Below, piece after piece: positions 16,266 to 24,573 of a stretch of 64,000 bases of DNA. The first letter of the stretch is position 1. Each line of letters starts with the position of its first letter. The translations under genes were made by a program, and so were the position numbers. Origin of the DNA: DASUPK01 sp963747425 (GTDB taxonomy: Bacteria > Actinomycetota > Thermoleophilia > Solirubrobacterales > 70-9); contig CAVVFJ010000018.1 of assembly GCA_963747425.1 (NCBI GenBank), forward strand, positions 80,116 to 144,115, read 5' to 3'. Below the pieces are notes generated by a model. It worked only from the letters and a program-made list of their open reading frames with translations, was not told the DNA's origin and did not search any database.

Positions 16266-17194
16266 CCAAGGGCACCGAAGTAACGATCGGTCGGCGCAAG
16301 GTCAAGCTGACCAACCTCGACAAGGTCCTCTACCCGAAGACCAAGACCACCAAGGCCGAGGTGATCGACTACTACGCGCGCGTCGCGGACGCGATCCTGC
16401 CTCATCTCAAAGGCCGGCCGCTGACGCTCCGTCGGTTCCCGGAGGGCGTCGGCAAGCCGCAGACGTCGTTCTTCGAGAAGAACTGCCCGAAGCACAGGCC
16501 CGAGTGGGTCAAGACCACTCCCATCTACGTCGACAGGCGGGCCGGGGAGATCGACTTCTGCATGTGCCAGGACCTCCCCACCCTCACCTGGATGGCGCAG
16601 CTCGCCGCCCTCGAGCTGCACCCGTCGCTGTCGAAGGCTTCGCGCATGGAGCAGCCGACGGTGCTGGTCTTCGACCTCGATCCGGGAGCGCCGGCCGGCC
16701 TGGTCGAGTGCTGCCGCGTGGCGCTGCGAGTGCGCGAGCTCTTCTCCGCATTCGACCTCGACTGCTTCCCGAAGGTCTCCGGCGGCAAGGGGCTGCAGGT
16801 CTACGTCCCGCTCAACACCAGGGTGACCTACGAGCGCACCAGCCCCTTCGCGAAGTCGGTCGCCCAGCTGCTCGAGAAACAGACCCCGAAGGAGGTCGTC
16901 TCGAAGATGGCCAAGGCCAGCCGGCGGGGGAAGGTCTTCGTCGACTGGAGCCAGAACCACCAGAAGAAGACGACGATCGGCGTCTACTCGCTGCGGGCGC
17001 GCGAGCTACCCACCGCCTCGCTGCCCCTGCACTGGCGCGAGGTCGAGCGAACTGCGAAGGGCGGGGACCCCGACAAGCTCCGCTTCGAGATCCCCGCGGC
17101 GGTCAAGCGCGTGGAGAAGGAGGGCGACCTGTTCGAGCCCGTCCTCTCCGTCAAGCAGAAGCTTCCCGAGATAGCCGAGCTCGAAGCCGAATAG
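16262..17194 (+). CDS. ligD: LigD polymerase/primase domain protein, non-canonical start
   Basis: AEP-superfamily polymerase of NHEJ, about 310 residues. Visible are LTNLDKVLYPKTKTTKAEVIDYY at the N-terminus, SFFEKNCPKHRPEW, the catalytic acidic motif VFDLDPG, FPKVSGGKGLQVYVPL, and KVFVDWSQNHQKKTTIGVYSLRA with the third Asp. The first standard start in frame is the GTG at 16361, which would remove the conserved first strand. Upstream of it the frame holds no ATG, GTG or TTG; the homology starts at ATA GCC AAG GGC, with the ATA overlapping the Ku TAG as ATAG. I give the longer span. The phosphoesterase domain is not found in this window. Confidence 0.88.
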   Translation: MAKGTEVTIGRRKVKLTNLDKVLYPKTKTTKAEVIDYYARVADAILPHLKGRPLTLRRFPEGVGKPQTSFFEKNCPKHRPEWVKTTPIYVDRRAGEIDFCMCQDLPTLTWMAQLAALELHPSLSKASRMEQPTVLVFDLDPGAPAGLVECCRVALRVRELFSAFDLDCFPKVSGGKGLQVYVPLNTRVTYERTSPFAKSVAQLLEKQTPKEVVSKMAKASRRGKVFVDWSQNHQKKTTIGVYSLRARELPTASLPLHWREVERTAKGGDPDKLRFEIPAAVKRVEKEGDLFEPVLSVKQKLPEIAELEAE

Positions 17195-17209
17195 ACAACA
17201 GAGGAGTAG

Positions 17210-17654
17210 ATGTCATTCCTGAAGACAGGGGCCGGGCGCTGGCTCGTGCCCGCAGCCCTCGCTGCGGTGCTGGCGACCGCCCTGCTGATCACCCCGGTCA
17301 TCGCCGGGACCAAGGGCGTCGAGGAACCTGAGCACGTCCCAGACTGCGCTCGGCACCCTCAGCCTGAAGCAGGGCAGCTACGACGTCCGCTCCACGTTCG
17401 ACGTCCGTCAGAACGCAGCGGGAGCCAACGTCAGCTGCCTCCTGGTCCTGAGCGGCGTCGGTCAGGATCAATCGGAAACGTTCACGGGCACGGGCACGGT
17501 CACGGCACAGAACAGCGTGGCGATGGAGCTTTCCGGTCAGGCCAAGGCGGCAACCGCCGCGACGCTGAGCTGCTCATCGAGCGCGGCCGCGGATGTGAAC
17601 CACGCCGAGATCACGGCGCTGAAGGTCCCCGGGGTCAAGACCGTCAGGGGCTGA
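17210..17654 (+). CDS. secreted protein of unknown function, frameshifted
   Basis: The frame from the ATG at 17210 gives a signal peptide (RWLVPAALAAVLATALLITP) and ends in low-complexity reading. From about 17318 another frame gives a plausible secreted beta-rich domain (TSQTALGTLSLKQGSYDV, then NVSCLLVLSGVG, ATLSCSSSAAADVNHAEI) ending VKTVRG and TGA. Removing one G from the GGG near 17312-17316 joins the two. Two Cys residues could form a disulfide. No family is recognised. It follows the NHEJ genes by 15 bases with a ribosome site (GAGGAG). Confidence 0.65.
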
Positions 17655-17655
17655 C

Positions 17656-17692
17656 GATCGACACGGGCCGCCTCCGGGCGGCCCCGTCGATC
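17656..17692. terminator. bidirectional hairpin between secreted protein and gcvPB
   Basis: GATCGAC...GGGCCGCC pairs with GGCGGCCCCGTCGATC around a short TCC loop, about 15 pairs with one bulge, exactly filling the gap between convergent stops. No U-tract is present on either side. Confidence 0.55.
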
Positions 17693-19232
17693 AACCCAAG
17701 GGCTGGCGGACGACCGGGTTGCGGTTCGCGGCCACCTCATCGAGGCGCCGCACCGGGGTCGTGTACGGCGCGCCCTGCGCGATCTCCGGGTCCGCCGCGG
17801 CCTCGTCGAGGATCGCGTCGATCGCCTCGGCGAAGGCGTCGAGCGTCTCCCGCGTCTCGGTCTCGGTCGGCTCGACCATCAGCGCCTCGTCGACCAGCAG
17901 GGGGAAGTACACGGTCGGCGGGTGCATGCCGAAGTCGAGCAGCCGCTTGGCGATGTCGAGGGTCTTGATGCCGAGCTCCTTCTTGGCCGGAGCGCCGGAG
18001 AGGACGAACTCGTGCATGGGCCGCTGGTCGAACGCCACGGGCGCATACTTGCCTGCTCTTCCCTCGCTGAGCTTGGCGAGCAGGTAGTTGGCGTTCAGCA
18101 CCGCGGTCTCCGAGGCCTCCTGGAGCCCGTCGCCCCCGAGGCTGAGGATGTACGCGTAGGAGCGGACGAAGACCCCGAAGTTGCCCTGGAAGCCGCGCAG
18201 GCGGCCGATCGACTTGGGACGCTCGAAGTCGAGGTCGAAGGACGGCTCTCCCCCGTTCTGGGGCTCGCGGCGAACCACCTGGGGTCGAGGCAGGTAGGGC
18301 TCGATGCGCTCGCTCGCCGCGATCGGCCCGGCTCCCGGCCCGCCGCCGCCGTGCGGCTGCGAGAACGACTTGTGCAGGTTGACGTGGACGATGTCGAAGC
18401 CCATGTCGCCCGGGCGCGAGCGGCCCATGATCGCGTTCAGGTTCGCCCCGTCGTAGTAGAGGGTGCCGCCCGCCTCGTGGACGATCGAGGCGATCTCCTC
18501 GATGTTCTCGTCGAACAGGCCCAGCGTGTTCGGGTTGGTGAGCATCAGGCACGCCGTGTCGTCATCGGCCTTCGAGCGCAGGTCGTCGAGGTCGATCCCG
18601 CCCTTCTCGTTCGAGGCGAGCTTCACCACCTCGTAGCCGGCCATCGTCACCGTCGCCGGGTTGGTGCCGTGAGCGGTGTCCGGAGTGAGCACCTTGGTCC
18701 GGTTCTCGCCGCGATCGGCGTGGTAGGCCCGGGTCAGGAGCAGCCCCGCCAGCTCGCCGTGCGATCCGGCCGAGGGCTGGAGGCTGACGTGCGGCAGCCC
18801 GCAGATCTCCGAGAGCGACTGCTGGAGCAGCCACATCAGCTCCAGGGCGCCCTGGGCCCGCTTGGGCTCCTGTGCCGGATGCAGCCGCGCATGACCCGGC
18901 AGCGCCGCCACCCGCTCGTTGAGGCGGGGGTTGTGCTTCATGGTGCAGGAGCCGAGTGGATAGAAGCCGGTGTCGAGGTCGAAGTTCCGGCGGGAGATCC
19001 GGTTGTAGTGGCGAACGATCTCGGGCTCGGAGACCTCAGGCAGCTCGGCGGGCTTGGCGCGGAGGAGGTTCTTGGGGATCAGCTCGTCGATCGGGCGCTC
19101 CTCGACTTCTGCATCCGGCAGGGTCGCGGCGCGCCGGCCCTCGACCGAGCGCTCGTAGATCGTCGTGGCGCGGTCGCGCTGCATCGGGGTCTCGGTCAGC
19201 TCGGGTCCCGCTGCGGTGATCTTCTCGGTCAA
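17691..19232 (-). CDS. gcvPB: glycine dehydrogenase (decarboxylating) subunit 2
   Basis: PLP-bearing half of the split P-protein of the glycine cleavage system; 513 residues. The PLP lysine lies in DIVHVNLHKSFSQPHGGGGPG; TAHGTNPATVTMAGY and DTGFYPLGSCTMKHNPRLNE are family landmarks. With GcvPA it decarboxylates glycine and passes the aminomethyl group to GcvH. It overlaps gcvPA by four bases. The two-gene form is common in Gram-positive bacteria and thermophiles. Confidence 0.97.
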   Translation of the reverse strand: MTEKITAAGPELTETPMQRDRATTIYERSVEGRRAATLPDAEVEERPIDELIPKNLLRAKPAELPEVSEPEIVRHYNRISRRNFDLDTGFYPLGSCTMKHNPRLNERVAALPGHARLHPAQEPKRAQGALELMWLLQQSLSEICGLPHVSLQPSAGSHGELAGLLLTRAYHADRGENRTKVLTPDTAHGTNPATVTMAGYEVVKLASNEKGGIDLDDLRSKADDDTACLMLTNPNTLGLFDENIEEIASIVHEAGGTLYYDGANLNAIMGRSRPGDMGFDIVHVNLHKSFSQPHGGGGPGAGPIAASERIEPYLPRPQVVRREPQNGGEPSFDLDFERPKSIGRLRGFQGNFGVFVRSYAYILSLGGDGLQEASETAVLNANYLLAKLSEGRAGKYAPVAFDQRPMHEFVLSGAPAKKELGIKTLDIAKRLLDFGMHPPTVYFPLLVDEALMVEPTETETRETLDAFAEAIDAILDEAAADPEIAQGAPYTTPVRRLDEVAANRNPVVRQPLG

Positions 19233-20614
19233 GACGCCACCTGTTCCGTGACCTTGGCCCCGCGCAGATCGGCCACCGCTCGGCCGAGCGCGTCGGCGAG
19301 GCGGTCGATGTCGTGCCGGCTGCGCCGCTCGGTGATCGCGACCAGCAGCCCGTTCTCGTGCTCGGGGTAGTCGCGGCCCAGCGGATAGCCGGCTCCGATG
19401 CCCTCGGCGGCGCAGCGGTCCAGAACCTCGGAGACGGGCGCGTCCAGCGCGAGCGCGAACTCCCTGACCACCGGGGCCTCGTGCAGCGGCTCGACGCCAT
19501 CGACGGCCGCCAGGCGCTCGCGCGCGTAGGCGGTTCGCCGCGCCAGCAGCTCGCCGAGCTCAGCGAAGCCGCGCTTGCCGAGCCAGGCGAGGTGGACGAT
19601 CCCCCCGAGCGCGTTCAGCGCCTGCGCGGTGCAGATGTTGTGCGTCGCCTTCTCGCGGCGGATGTGCTGCTCGCGGGTCTGGAGCGTGAGCACGAAGCCG
19701 CGGCGGCCGTCGACGTCGGTGGTCTCGCCGGCGATGCGGCCCGGCATGCGCCGGATGTGCTCCTCCGTGGCGCAGAAGAAGCCGAAAGACGGCCCGCCGT
19801 AGTCGAGCCGGTTGCCGAGCGGCTGCCCCTCGCCGACGGCGACGTCCGCCCCGCACTCGCCCGGCGGCCGGAGGATCGAGAGCGCGATCGGATCGCAGGC
19901 GACCACGACCAGCGCCCCGTGCTCCTTCGCCTTGGCGCCGAGCGCCTCGACGTCCTCGACCGCGCCCAGGAAGTTCGGCTGCTGCAGGAAGACGGCGGCG
20001 GTCTCGTCGTCGATCGCCTCGGCCAGCGCGGCGGCGTCGGTCACGCCGCCGTCGAGCGGCACCTCGACCAGCTCCGTCCCGTAGCCCTCGCCGTAGGTGA
20101 GCAGCGACTCGCGACTGTGGGGATGGAGGCCGCGGGAGGCGACCAGTCTCTTCCGCCCCGTCGCGCCGATCGCCAGGTAGGCGGCGGAGGCGACCGCGGA
20201 CGGACCCTCGTAGAGCGCTGCGTTCGACACGGGGAGGCCGGTCAGCTCCGACATCGCGGTCTGGAACTCGAACATCACCTGGAGCCCGCCCTGGGAGATC
20301 TCGGGCTGATACGGCGTGTAGGGGGTCAGGAACTCGGAGCGGCTGGTGATCGCGTCGACGATCGCCGGGACGTAGTGGTCGTACATCCCGGCGCCGAGGA
20401 AGCTCGTCTCCGCCTCCGCGTGCGCGTTGCGCGAGGCCAGGGCCGAGAGCCGGTCATAGACCTCGGTCTCGGGCTTGCCGTCGGGCAGCTCGAGAGGCCG
20501 GCCGAGGCGAACGGCCTCGGGGATGTTCTCGAAGAGCCCGTCGATCGAGGCCACGCCGACGGCCTCGAGCATCTCGCGGCGGTCCCGATCTGTTGCGGAC
20601 GTGTACCGGCTCAC
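19229..20614 (-). CDS. gcvPA: glycine dehydrogenase (decarboxylating) subunit 1
   Basis: Partner half of the split P-protein, 461 residues. Family landmarks are SFLGAGMYDHYVPAIVDAI, SEFLTPYTPYQPEISQGGLQVMFEFQT and ALYEGPSAVASAAYLA, followed later by GRIAGETTDVDGRRGFVLTLQTREQHIRREKATHNICT. It lacks the PLP lysine, as expected for this subunit. It is separated from gcvT-gcvH by the crcB-DUF190 pair, all on the same strand. Confidence 0.97.
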   Translation of the reverse strand: MSRYTSATDRDRREMLEAVGVASIDGLFENIPEAVRLGRPLELPDGKPETEVYDRLSALASRNAHAEAETSFLGAGMYDHYVPAIVDAITSRSEFLTPYTPYQPEISQGGLQVMFEFQTAMSELTGLPVSNAALYEGPSAVASAAYLAIGATGRKRLVASRGLHPHSRESLLTYGEGYGTELVEVPLDGGVTDAAALAEAIDDETAAVFLQQPNFLGAVEDVEALGAKAKEHGALVVVACDPIALSILRPPGECGADVAVGEGQPLGNRLDYGGPSFGFFCATEEHIRRMPGRIAGETTDVDGRRGFVLTLQTREQHIRREKATHNICTAQALNALGGIVHLAWLGKRGFAELGELLARRTAYARERLAAVDGVEPLHEAPVVREFALALDAPVSEVLDRCAAEGIGAGYPLGRDYPEHENGLLVAITERRSRHDIDRLADALGRAVADLRGAKVTEQVAS

Positions 20615-20666
20615 GGACGACTCATCGTAGTGAGGCGCACCGATGGGGCCGGGTCGCGAAACGTGG

Positions 20667-21011
20667 CTACTCGTCCTTCTCCTGCGCGCGGTAGGCGACC
20701 ACCTCGACCCGCTCGAGCGTCACCAGCCCGTCGCTGACCATCTCGTCGATCCTGGGCATGATCGCCTCGATCCGCTCCGCCGTGTCCGCGACCTCGATCA
20801 CCATCGGCAGGTCCTCGGAAAGGCGCAGGATGCGCGCCGTATGCAGATGAGATTTGGCCCCAAAGCCCTCGATCCCGCGCAGTACGGTCGCGCCTGCCAT
20901 CCCCTCCTCGCGGAGCATCTCGACGATCGCCTGGTAGAGGGGCTTGCGCCCGAACTTGTCGGACTCGCCGATGAAGATCCGCAGGAGCTTGCCCTCCCCC
21001 TCGAGCTTCAC
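20667..21011 (-). CDS. DUF190 family protein next to fluoride exporter
   Basis: Small PII-like fold protein of 114 residues from the GTG at 21011, which overlaps the crcB stop as GTGA. It shows LLRIFIGESDKFGRKPLYQAIVEML, GMAGATVLRGIEGFGAKSHLHTARILRLSEDLPMVIEVAD, typical of DUF190. These proteins often sit with crcB and may sense or modulate the channel; the mechanism is not established. Position under the same fluoride riboswitch supports a role in fluoride resistance. Confidence 0.9.
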   Translation of the reverse strand: MKLEGEGKLLRIFIGESDKFGRKPLYQAIVEMLREEGMAGATVLRGIEGFGAKSHLHTARILRLSEDLPMVIEVADTAERIEAIMPRIDEMVSDGLVTLERVEVVAYRAQEKDE

Positions 21012-21379
21012 AGTGTCCTGCCGATCGCGAGTCCCGTGAACGCCGCGAGCATGCCGATGGCGACCATCCCAACAGAGTTCACCAGAGCGAGGCCGACGGC
21101 GCCATCCTCGGCGAGCTTGACGCTCTCGTACGCATACGTCGAGAACGTGGTGAACGAGCCGAGGTAGCCGATCCCGAAGGCGACGCGCCAGTTGGGATGC
21201 GGGAGGAGCCGCTCGGTCGTGACGGCCACCAGCAGGCCGAGCGCGAACGCTCCGGCCACGTTGATCACGAACGTCCCCCATGGGAACTGGCCATGGGTCA
21301 GGTCGCTGATCCGGCCATCCACCCAATAGCGGCTGACCGCTCCCGCGGCGCCGAAGACGGCGACCAACGCGTATGTCAC
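21008..21379 (-). CDS. crcB: fluoride ion channel CrcB (Fluc)
   Basis: Four-helix fluoride exporter of 123 residues. It has GAAGAVSRYWVDGR, the signature FPWGTFVINVAGAFALGLL with the Asn that lines the pore, and GYLGSFTTFSTYAYES with the Phe pair of the permeation path. It starts at a GTG preceded by AGGAGG with five bases spacing. A fluoride riboswitch lies directly upstream. Only one crcB copy is seen, so the channel may be a homodimer. Confidence 0.96.
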   Translation of the reverse strand: MTYALVAVFGAAGAVSRYWVDGRISDLTHGQFPWGTFVINVAGAFALGLLVAVTTERLLPHPNWRVAFGIGYLGSFTTFSTYAYESVKLAEDGAVGLALVNSVGMVAIGMLAAFTGLAIGRTL

Positions 21380-21407
21380 TGAGACCTCCTGGAGTCTTTG
21401 ACAACGA

Positions 21408-21459
21408 CGTAGAGGCCATCAGCGGCGTCAACCGCGGTTAGGAGCGAGCCTCATCGCTC
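21408..21459 (-). ncRNA. fluoride riboswitch (crcB motif)
   Basis: The minus strand reads GAGCGATGAGGCTCGCTC, then CTAACCGCGGTTGACGCC and GCTGATGGCCTCTACG. This matches the crcB-motif core: stem P1 GAGCG/CGCTC, a GCGG/CCGC hairpin, the invariant CTGATGGCCTCTAC end, and the pseudoknot GAGGC with GCCTC. It ends 28 bases before the crcB start, whose AGGAGG ribosome site lies in that interval. Control is therefore more likely translational or by a short downstream switch; no intrinsic terminator with a U-tract is visible. Confidence 0.93.
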
Positions 21460-21476
21460 GGGCGGAACCGTAGCGG

Positions 21477-21872
21477 CTAGGACTCGTCTTCGAGCAGCTT
21501 CTTGTACGCGGCCGCGTCCATCAGGGCGTCGGCCTCCGAGGGGTCGGAGAGCTTCACCTTGATCATCCAGCCGTCGCCATACGGGTCCTGGTTGATCTTC
21601 TCGGGGTTCTCCGAGAGCGCGTCGTTGGTCTCCGTCACCTCGCCGGAGAGCGGCGCGTAGACGTCGGAGACGGCCTTAACGGACTCGACCTCGGCGTAGG
21701 CCTCGTCCTTCTTGACCTCCTTGCCAGCCTCGGGCGGCTCGTAGAAGACGACCTCGCCGAGCGCGTCCTGCGCGTACCAGGTGACGCCGAAGGTGGCGGT
21801 GTCGCCCTCGATGCGAGCCCAGTCGTGCTCGGGGTGGTAGCGAAGGTCGTCGGGATAGCTCTCGTCGGCCAC
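21477..21872 (-). CDS. gcvH: glycine cleavage system H protein
   Basis: Lipoyl carrier of the glycine cleavage system, 131 residues. The lipoylated Lys is in AEVESVKAVSDVYAPLSGEV (about residue 66); the N-terminal YPDDLRYHPEHDWARIEGDTATFGVTWYAQ and C-terminal DGWMIKVKLSDPSEADALM complete the fold. It lies nine bases after gcvT on the same strand. Confidence 0.97.
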   Translation of the reverse strand: MADESYPDDLRYHPEHDWARIEGDTATFGVTWYAQDALGEVVFYEPPEAGKEVKKDEAYAEVESVKAVSDVYAPLSGEVTETNDALSENPEKINQDPYGDGWMIKVKLSDPSEADALMDAAAYKKLLEDES

Positions 21873-21881
21873 GGCGGAAAC

Positions 21882-22964
21882 CTATCCGTCTCGCGAGTAG
21901 AGCGGCCGCTCGCGAATCTCGGCCGGCCGGCTCTTGCCCCGAACGTCGATCTCGATCTCGGTCCCGGGCTCCGCGAGCTCGCTGCGTACGTAGCCCATGC
22001 CGATCCCGACCTCCAGGGAGGGCGACATGGTCCCGCTGGTCACCTCGCCGACCTCCTCGTCGCCCGAGACGATCGGATTGCCCTGCCTTGGGATTCCGGC
22101 GCCGGTGATCACGAACGGCTCGAGGGCCTCCTTCGGCCCCTCCTCGCGTATCACGCGGCAGGCCTCCGAGCCGACGAAGCCGGTGTCCTCCTTGACGCAC
22201 CAGCCGAGCCCGGCCTCGATCGGCGTGCGCTCCTCCGTCAGGTCGTTGCCGTAGAGGCAGTAGTTGACCTCGAGCCGCAGCGTGTCACGCGCACCCAGGC
22301 CGGCGGGTCCGGCGCCGCCCCCGATCAGGGTGTCCCAGACCGTCTTGGCGTCCTCGGGCCCAATCAGCAGCTCCACCCCATCCTCGCCGGTGTATCCCGT
22401 GCCGCAGACGAGCGCCGGGGCCCCGGCGACCGGGAGCTCGGCCGTCTTGAAGCGCGGCGGGAGCTCGCCGTCGGTGACCCGCTCGACGATCTGGCGCGCC
22501 TGCGGTCCCTGCGCGGCCAGCATCGCGTACGCGTCGATCCGGTCGTGGACCTCGGCCTCGAACTCGACGGCGTGCGCCTCGAACCACTCGAGATCGCGCA
22601 CGTGGTTCGCGGCGTTGGTCACCGTCAGGTAGCGGTCCTCACCCAGCCGGTAGGTGAAGAGGTCATCGAGGACGCCTCCGTCCTCGCGGCAGAGACAGGA
22701 ATACTGCGCGCCGCCGAGCTGGATCTTCGAGACGTCGTTCGAGAGCAGTCGCTGGAGCAGCTCCACCGCCTGCGGGCCCTCGGTCTCGATCTCGCCCATG
22801 TGTGAGACGTCGAAGACGCCACATGATTCGCGCACTCGCAGGTGCTCCTCGCGGATCCCGTCGTACTGCACGGGCATCTCCCAGCCCGCGAACGGCACCA
22901 GCTTCGCTCCGGCCTCGACGTGGGCCTCGTACAGAGGCGTCCTCTTCAGCGTGCCCGTTTCCAC
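21882..22964 (-). CDS. gcvT: aminomethyltransferase (glycine cleavage T protein)
   Basis: Transfers the aminomethyl carbon to tetrahydrofolate; 360 residues, standard length. Landmarks: RTPLYEAHVEAGAKLVPFAGWEMPVQY with the catalytic-site acidic segment VFDVSHMGEIE, SRSYSCLC-like GAQYSCLCREDGGVLDDLFTYR, and GARDTLRLEVNYCLYGND. The C-terminal beta-barrel ends GKSRPAEIRERPLY. It is divergent from an NTF2-like gene with only 23 bases between the starts, leaving little room for a long leader; no glycine riboswitch is present. Confidence 0.97.
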   Translation of the reverse strand: METGTLKRTPLYEAHVEAGAKLVPFAGWEMPVQYDGIREEHLRVRESCGVFDVSHMGEIETEGPQAVELLQRLLSNDVSKIQLGGAQYSCLCREDGGVLDDLFTYRLGEDRYLTVTNAANHVRDLEWFEAHAVEFEAEVHDRIDAYAMLAAQGPQARQIVERVTDGELPPRFKTAELPVAGAPALVCGTGYTGEDGVELLIGPEDAKTVWDTLIGGGAGPAGLGARDTLRLEVNYCLYGNDLTEERTPIEAGLGWCVKEDTGFVGSEACRVIREEGPKEALEPFVITGAGIPRQGNPIVSGDEEVGEVTSGTMSPSLEVGIGMGYVRSELAEPGTEIEIDVRGKSRPAEIRERPLYSRDG

Positions 22965-22987
22965 CGTTCGCCACGATACTGACGGGC

Positions 22988-23386
22988 ATGGGAATCCCCG
23001 AAGAGCGAATCGTCCAGACGCTAGATGAGATCTACGAGGCGTTCAACAAAGGCAACTTCGACGCGGCAATCGACCACGCCCATCCAGAGATCGTCCTCGC
23101 CCGGGCGGGCGATCAGTCAGACATCGTCGGGAAGGACGCCGTGCGCGCCTGGATGGAGCCGGACGCGTTTGAATTCCAGCGCTTCACGACCCAGAGCATC
23201 GAGGTGTCCGGCAACCGCGCGCTGGTCGAGTTGCGCACCGATGCTCAGGGCGCCGGCAGCGGCATCGAAATCGGACTCGATGCATTGATCGTCTGGACCT
23301 TCGACGATGACGGTCGCATAACGCAACTGGAGACCTTCTTCACCCACCAGGAGGACGAAGCGCGGCGCGCTCTGTCCGCTCCCTGA
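22988..23386 (+). CDS. NTF2/SnoaL-like protein
   Basis: Small cone-fold protein of 132 residues: EIYEAFNKGNFDAAIDHAHPEIVLARAG at the start, GKDAVRAWMEP in the middle and LIVWTFDDDGRITQLETFFTHQEDE at the end, as in the NTF2-like superfamily. The ATG follows GATACT by seven bases, so it is probably leaderless, like the MSEENV genes elsewhere in the window. It lacks their conserved ends and hairpin repeats. Function is unknown; the fold is used for isomerases, dehydratases and ligand binding. Confidence 0.8.
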   Translation: MGIPEERIVQTLDEIYEAFNKGNFDAAIDHAHPEIVLARAGDQSDIVGKDAVRAWMEPDAFEFQRFTTQSIEVSGNRALVELRTDAQGAGSGIEIGLDALIVWTFDDDGRITQLETFFTHQEDEARRALSAP

Positions 23387-23393
23387 TCGGCGG

Positions 23394-24476
23394 CTACTTC
23401 AGGAAGTCCGGGACGTCGATCTCGGACTCGGAGATCCGAAGATCGCTGAGCGTCTCGCGGCTGCGGCCCACACCGGCGGCGGGTCGCCGCTCCGCCGCCC
23501 GCGCCGTGAACTCTGGCGCCCGGGCGATCATCTCGAAGCCCTCGAAGCCGGTGGCGATCACCGTGACTCGGACCTCCTCGTGCATCGAGGAGTCGACGAC
23601 GGCTCCGAAAACGATGTTGGCGTTCGAGTCGGCGGCCTGGATGCACATCCGCGCCGCCTCGTTGACCTCGAAGAGGCCGAGGTCCTCGCCGCCGGTGACG
23701 TTCAGCAGCATGCCCTTGGCGCCGTCGATCTGCTCCTCGATCAGCGGTGAGGTGATGGCCGCCTTGGCGGCCTCGACGGCGCGGTTCTCGCCGGTCCCGG
23801 TGCCGACGCCCATCAGAGCCGAGCCGGCCTGGTGCATGACCAGGCGGACGTCGGCGAAGTCGAGGTTGATCAGGCCCGGGATGGTGATCAGGTCGGTGAT
23901 GCCCTGGACGCCCTGCCGGAGGATGTCGTCGGCCTCGCGGAAGGCCTCGAGGATCGTGGTCCGCCGCTCGACGATCTGAAGGAGCTTCTCGTTCGGGACC
24001 GTGATCAGGGTGTCGACCTCCCTGCGGAGCCGGTCGATCCCCTCCTCGGCCTGGGCCATCCGCTTCTTGCCCTCGAACTCGAACGGCTTGGTGACCGCGC
24101 CGACGGTGAGGGCGCCGATCTCCTGCTTGGCGATCTCGGCGATCACGGGGGCGGCTCCGGTACCGGTACCGCCACCCTCGCCGCAGGTGATGAAGATCAT
24201 GTCCGCGCCCTTCAGCGCGTCCTTGATCTCGTCACGAGACTCGGCCGCCGCGCCGGCGCCGACCTCGGGGTTCGCGCCCGCGCCGAGGCCCTTGGTCAGG
24301 TTGTGGCCGATGCCGATCTTGACGTCGGCGTCGCAGGCCTGGAGGGCCTGGGCGTCGGTGTTGACGGCGACGAACTCGACGCCGCGCAGCCCCGCATCCA
24401 CCATGCGGCTGACGGCGTTGGAGCCACCGCCACCGACGCCGACGACCTTGATTACGGCCAGATATGAGGTTTCCAT
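23394..24476 (-). CDS. ftsZ: cell division protein FtsZ
   Basis: Tubulin-like GTPase that forms the Z ring; 360 residues from the ATG at 24476 (METSYLAVIKVVGVGGGGSN); a longer frame upstream is non-coding. The GTP signature is GGGTGTGAAPVIAEIAK, the T7 loop is NLDFADVR, and the C-terminal peptide ESEIDVPDFLK is the tail that binds FtsA/SepF partners. The GTP-binding Asn/Asp of the T3-T6 loops are present. It closes the dcw cluster and has its own promoter at 24528-24556. Confidence 0.97.
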   Translation of the reverse strand: METSYLAVIKVVGVGGGGSNAVSRMVDAGLRGVEFVAVNTDAQALQACDADVKIGIGHNLTKGLGAGANPEVGAGAAAESRDEIKDALKGADMIFITCGEGGGTGTGAAPVIAEIAKQEIGALTVGAVTKPFEFEGKKRMAQAEEGIDRLRREVDTLITVPNEKLLQIVERRTTILEAFREADDILRQGVQGITDLITIPGLINLDFADVRLVMHQAGSALMGVGTGTGENRAVEAAKAAITSPLIEEQIDGAKGMLLNVTGGEDLGLFEVNEAARMCIQAADSNANIVFGAVVDSSMHEEVRVTVIATGFEGFEMIARAPEFTARAAERRPAAGVGRSRETLSDLRISESEIDVPDFLK

Positions 24477-24527
24477 TTGGTTGGTCCTGCTCCGAGCCCG
24501 CCGCTTATCCGGCTGTGGGCCTGATCG

Positions 24528-24556
24528 AAAGTAGGGCAAAGACTACGCACTGTCAA
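24528..24556 (-). promoter_or_regulatory. sigma-70-type promoter of ftsZ
   Basis: On the minus strand, TTGACA and TACTTT are separated by exactly 17 bases. The start site would be about 45 bases before the ftsZ ATG. This is the best-matching -35/-10 pair I found in the window and shows that ftsZ can be transcribed apart from the rest of dcw. Confidence 0.8.
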
Positions 24557-24573
24557 CGCCCGTGCAGGCCTGA

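Noticed and set aside
20667..21431. 254-codon frame as one protein
   Set aside because: Its first half is antisense-like sequence over crcB and the riboswitch in another frame; only the DUF190 part from 21011 is coding.
22965..22987. Glycine riboswitch before gcvT
   Set aside because: Only 23 bases separate the divergent starts and no matching structure is present.
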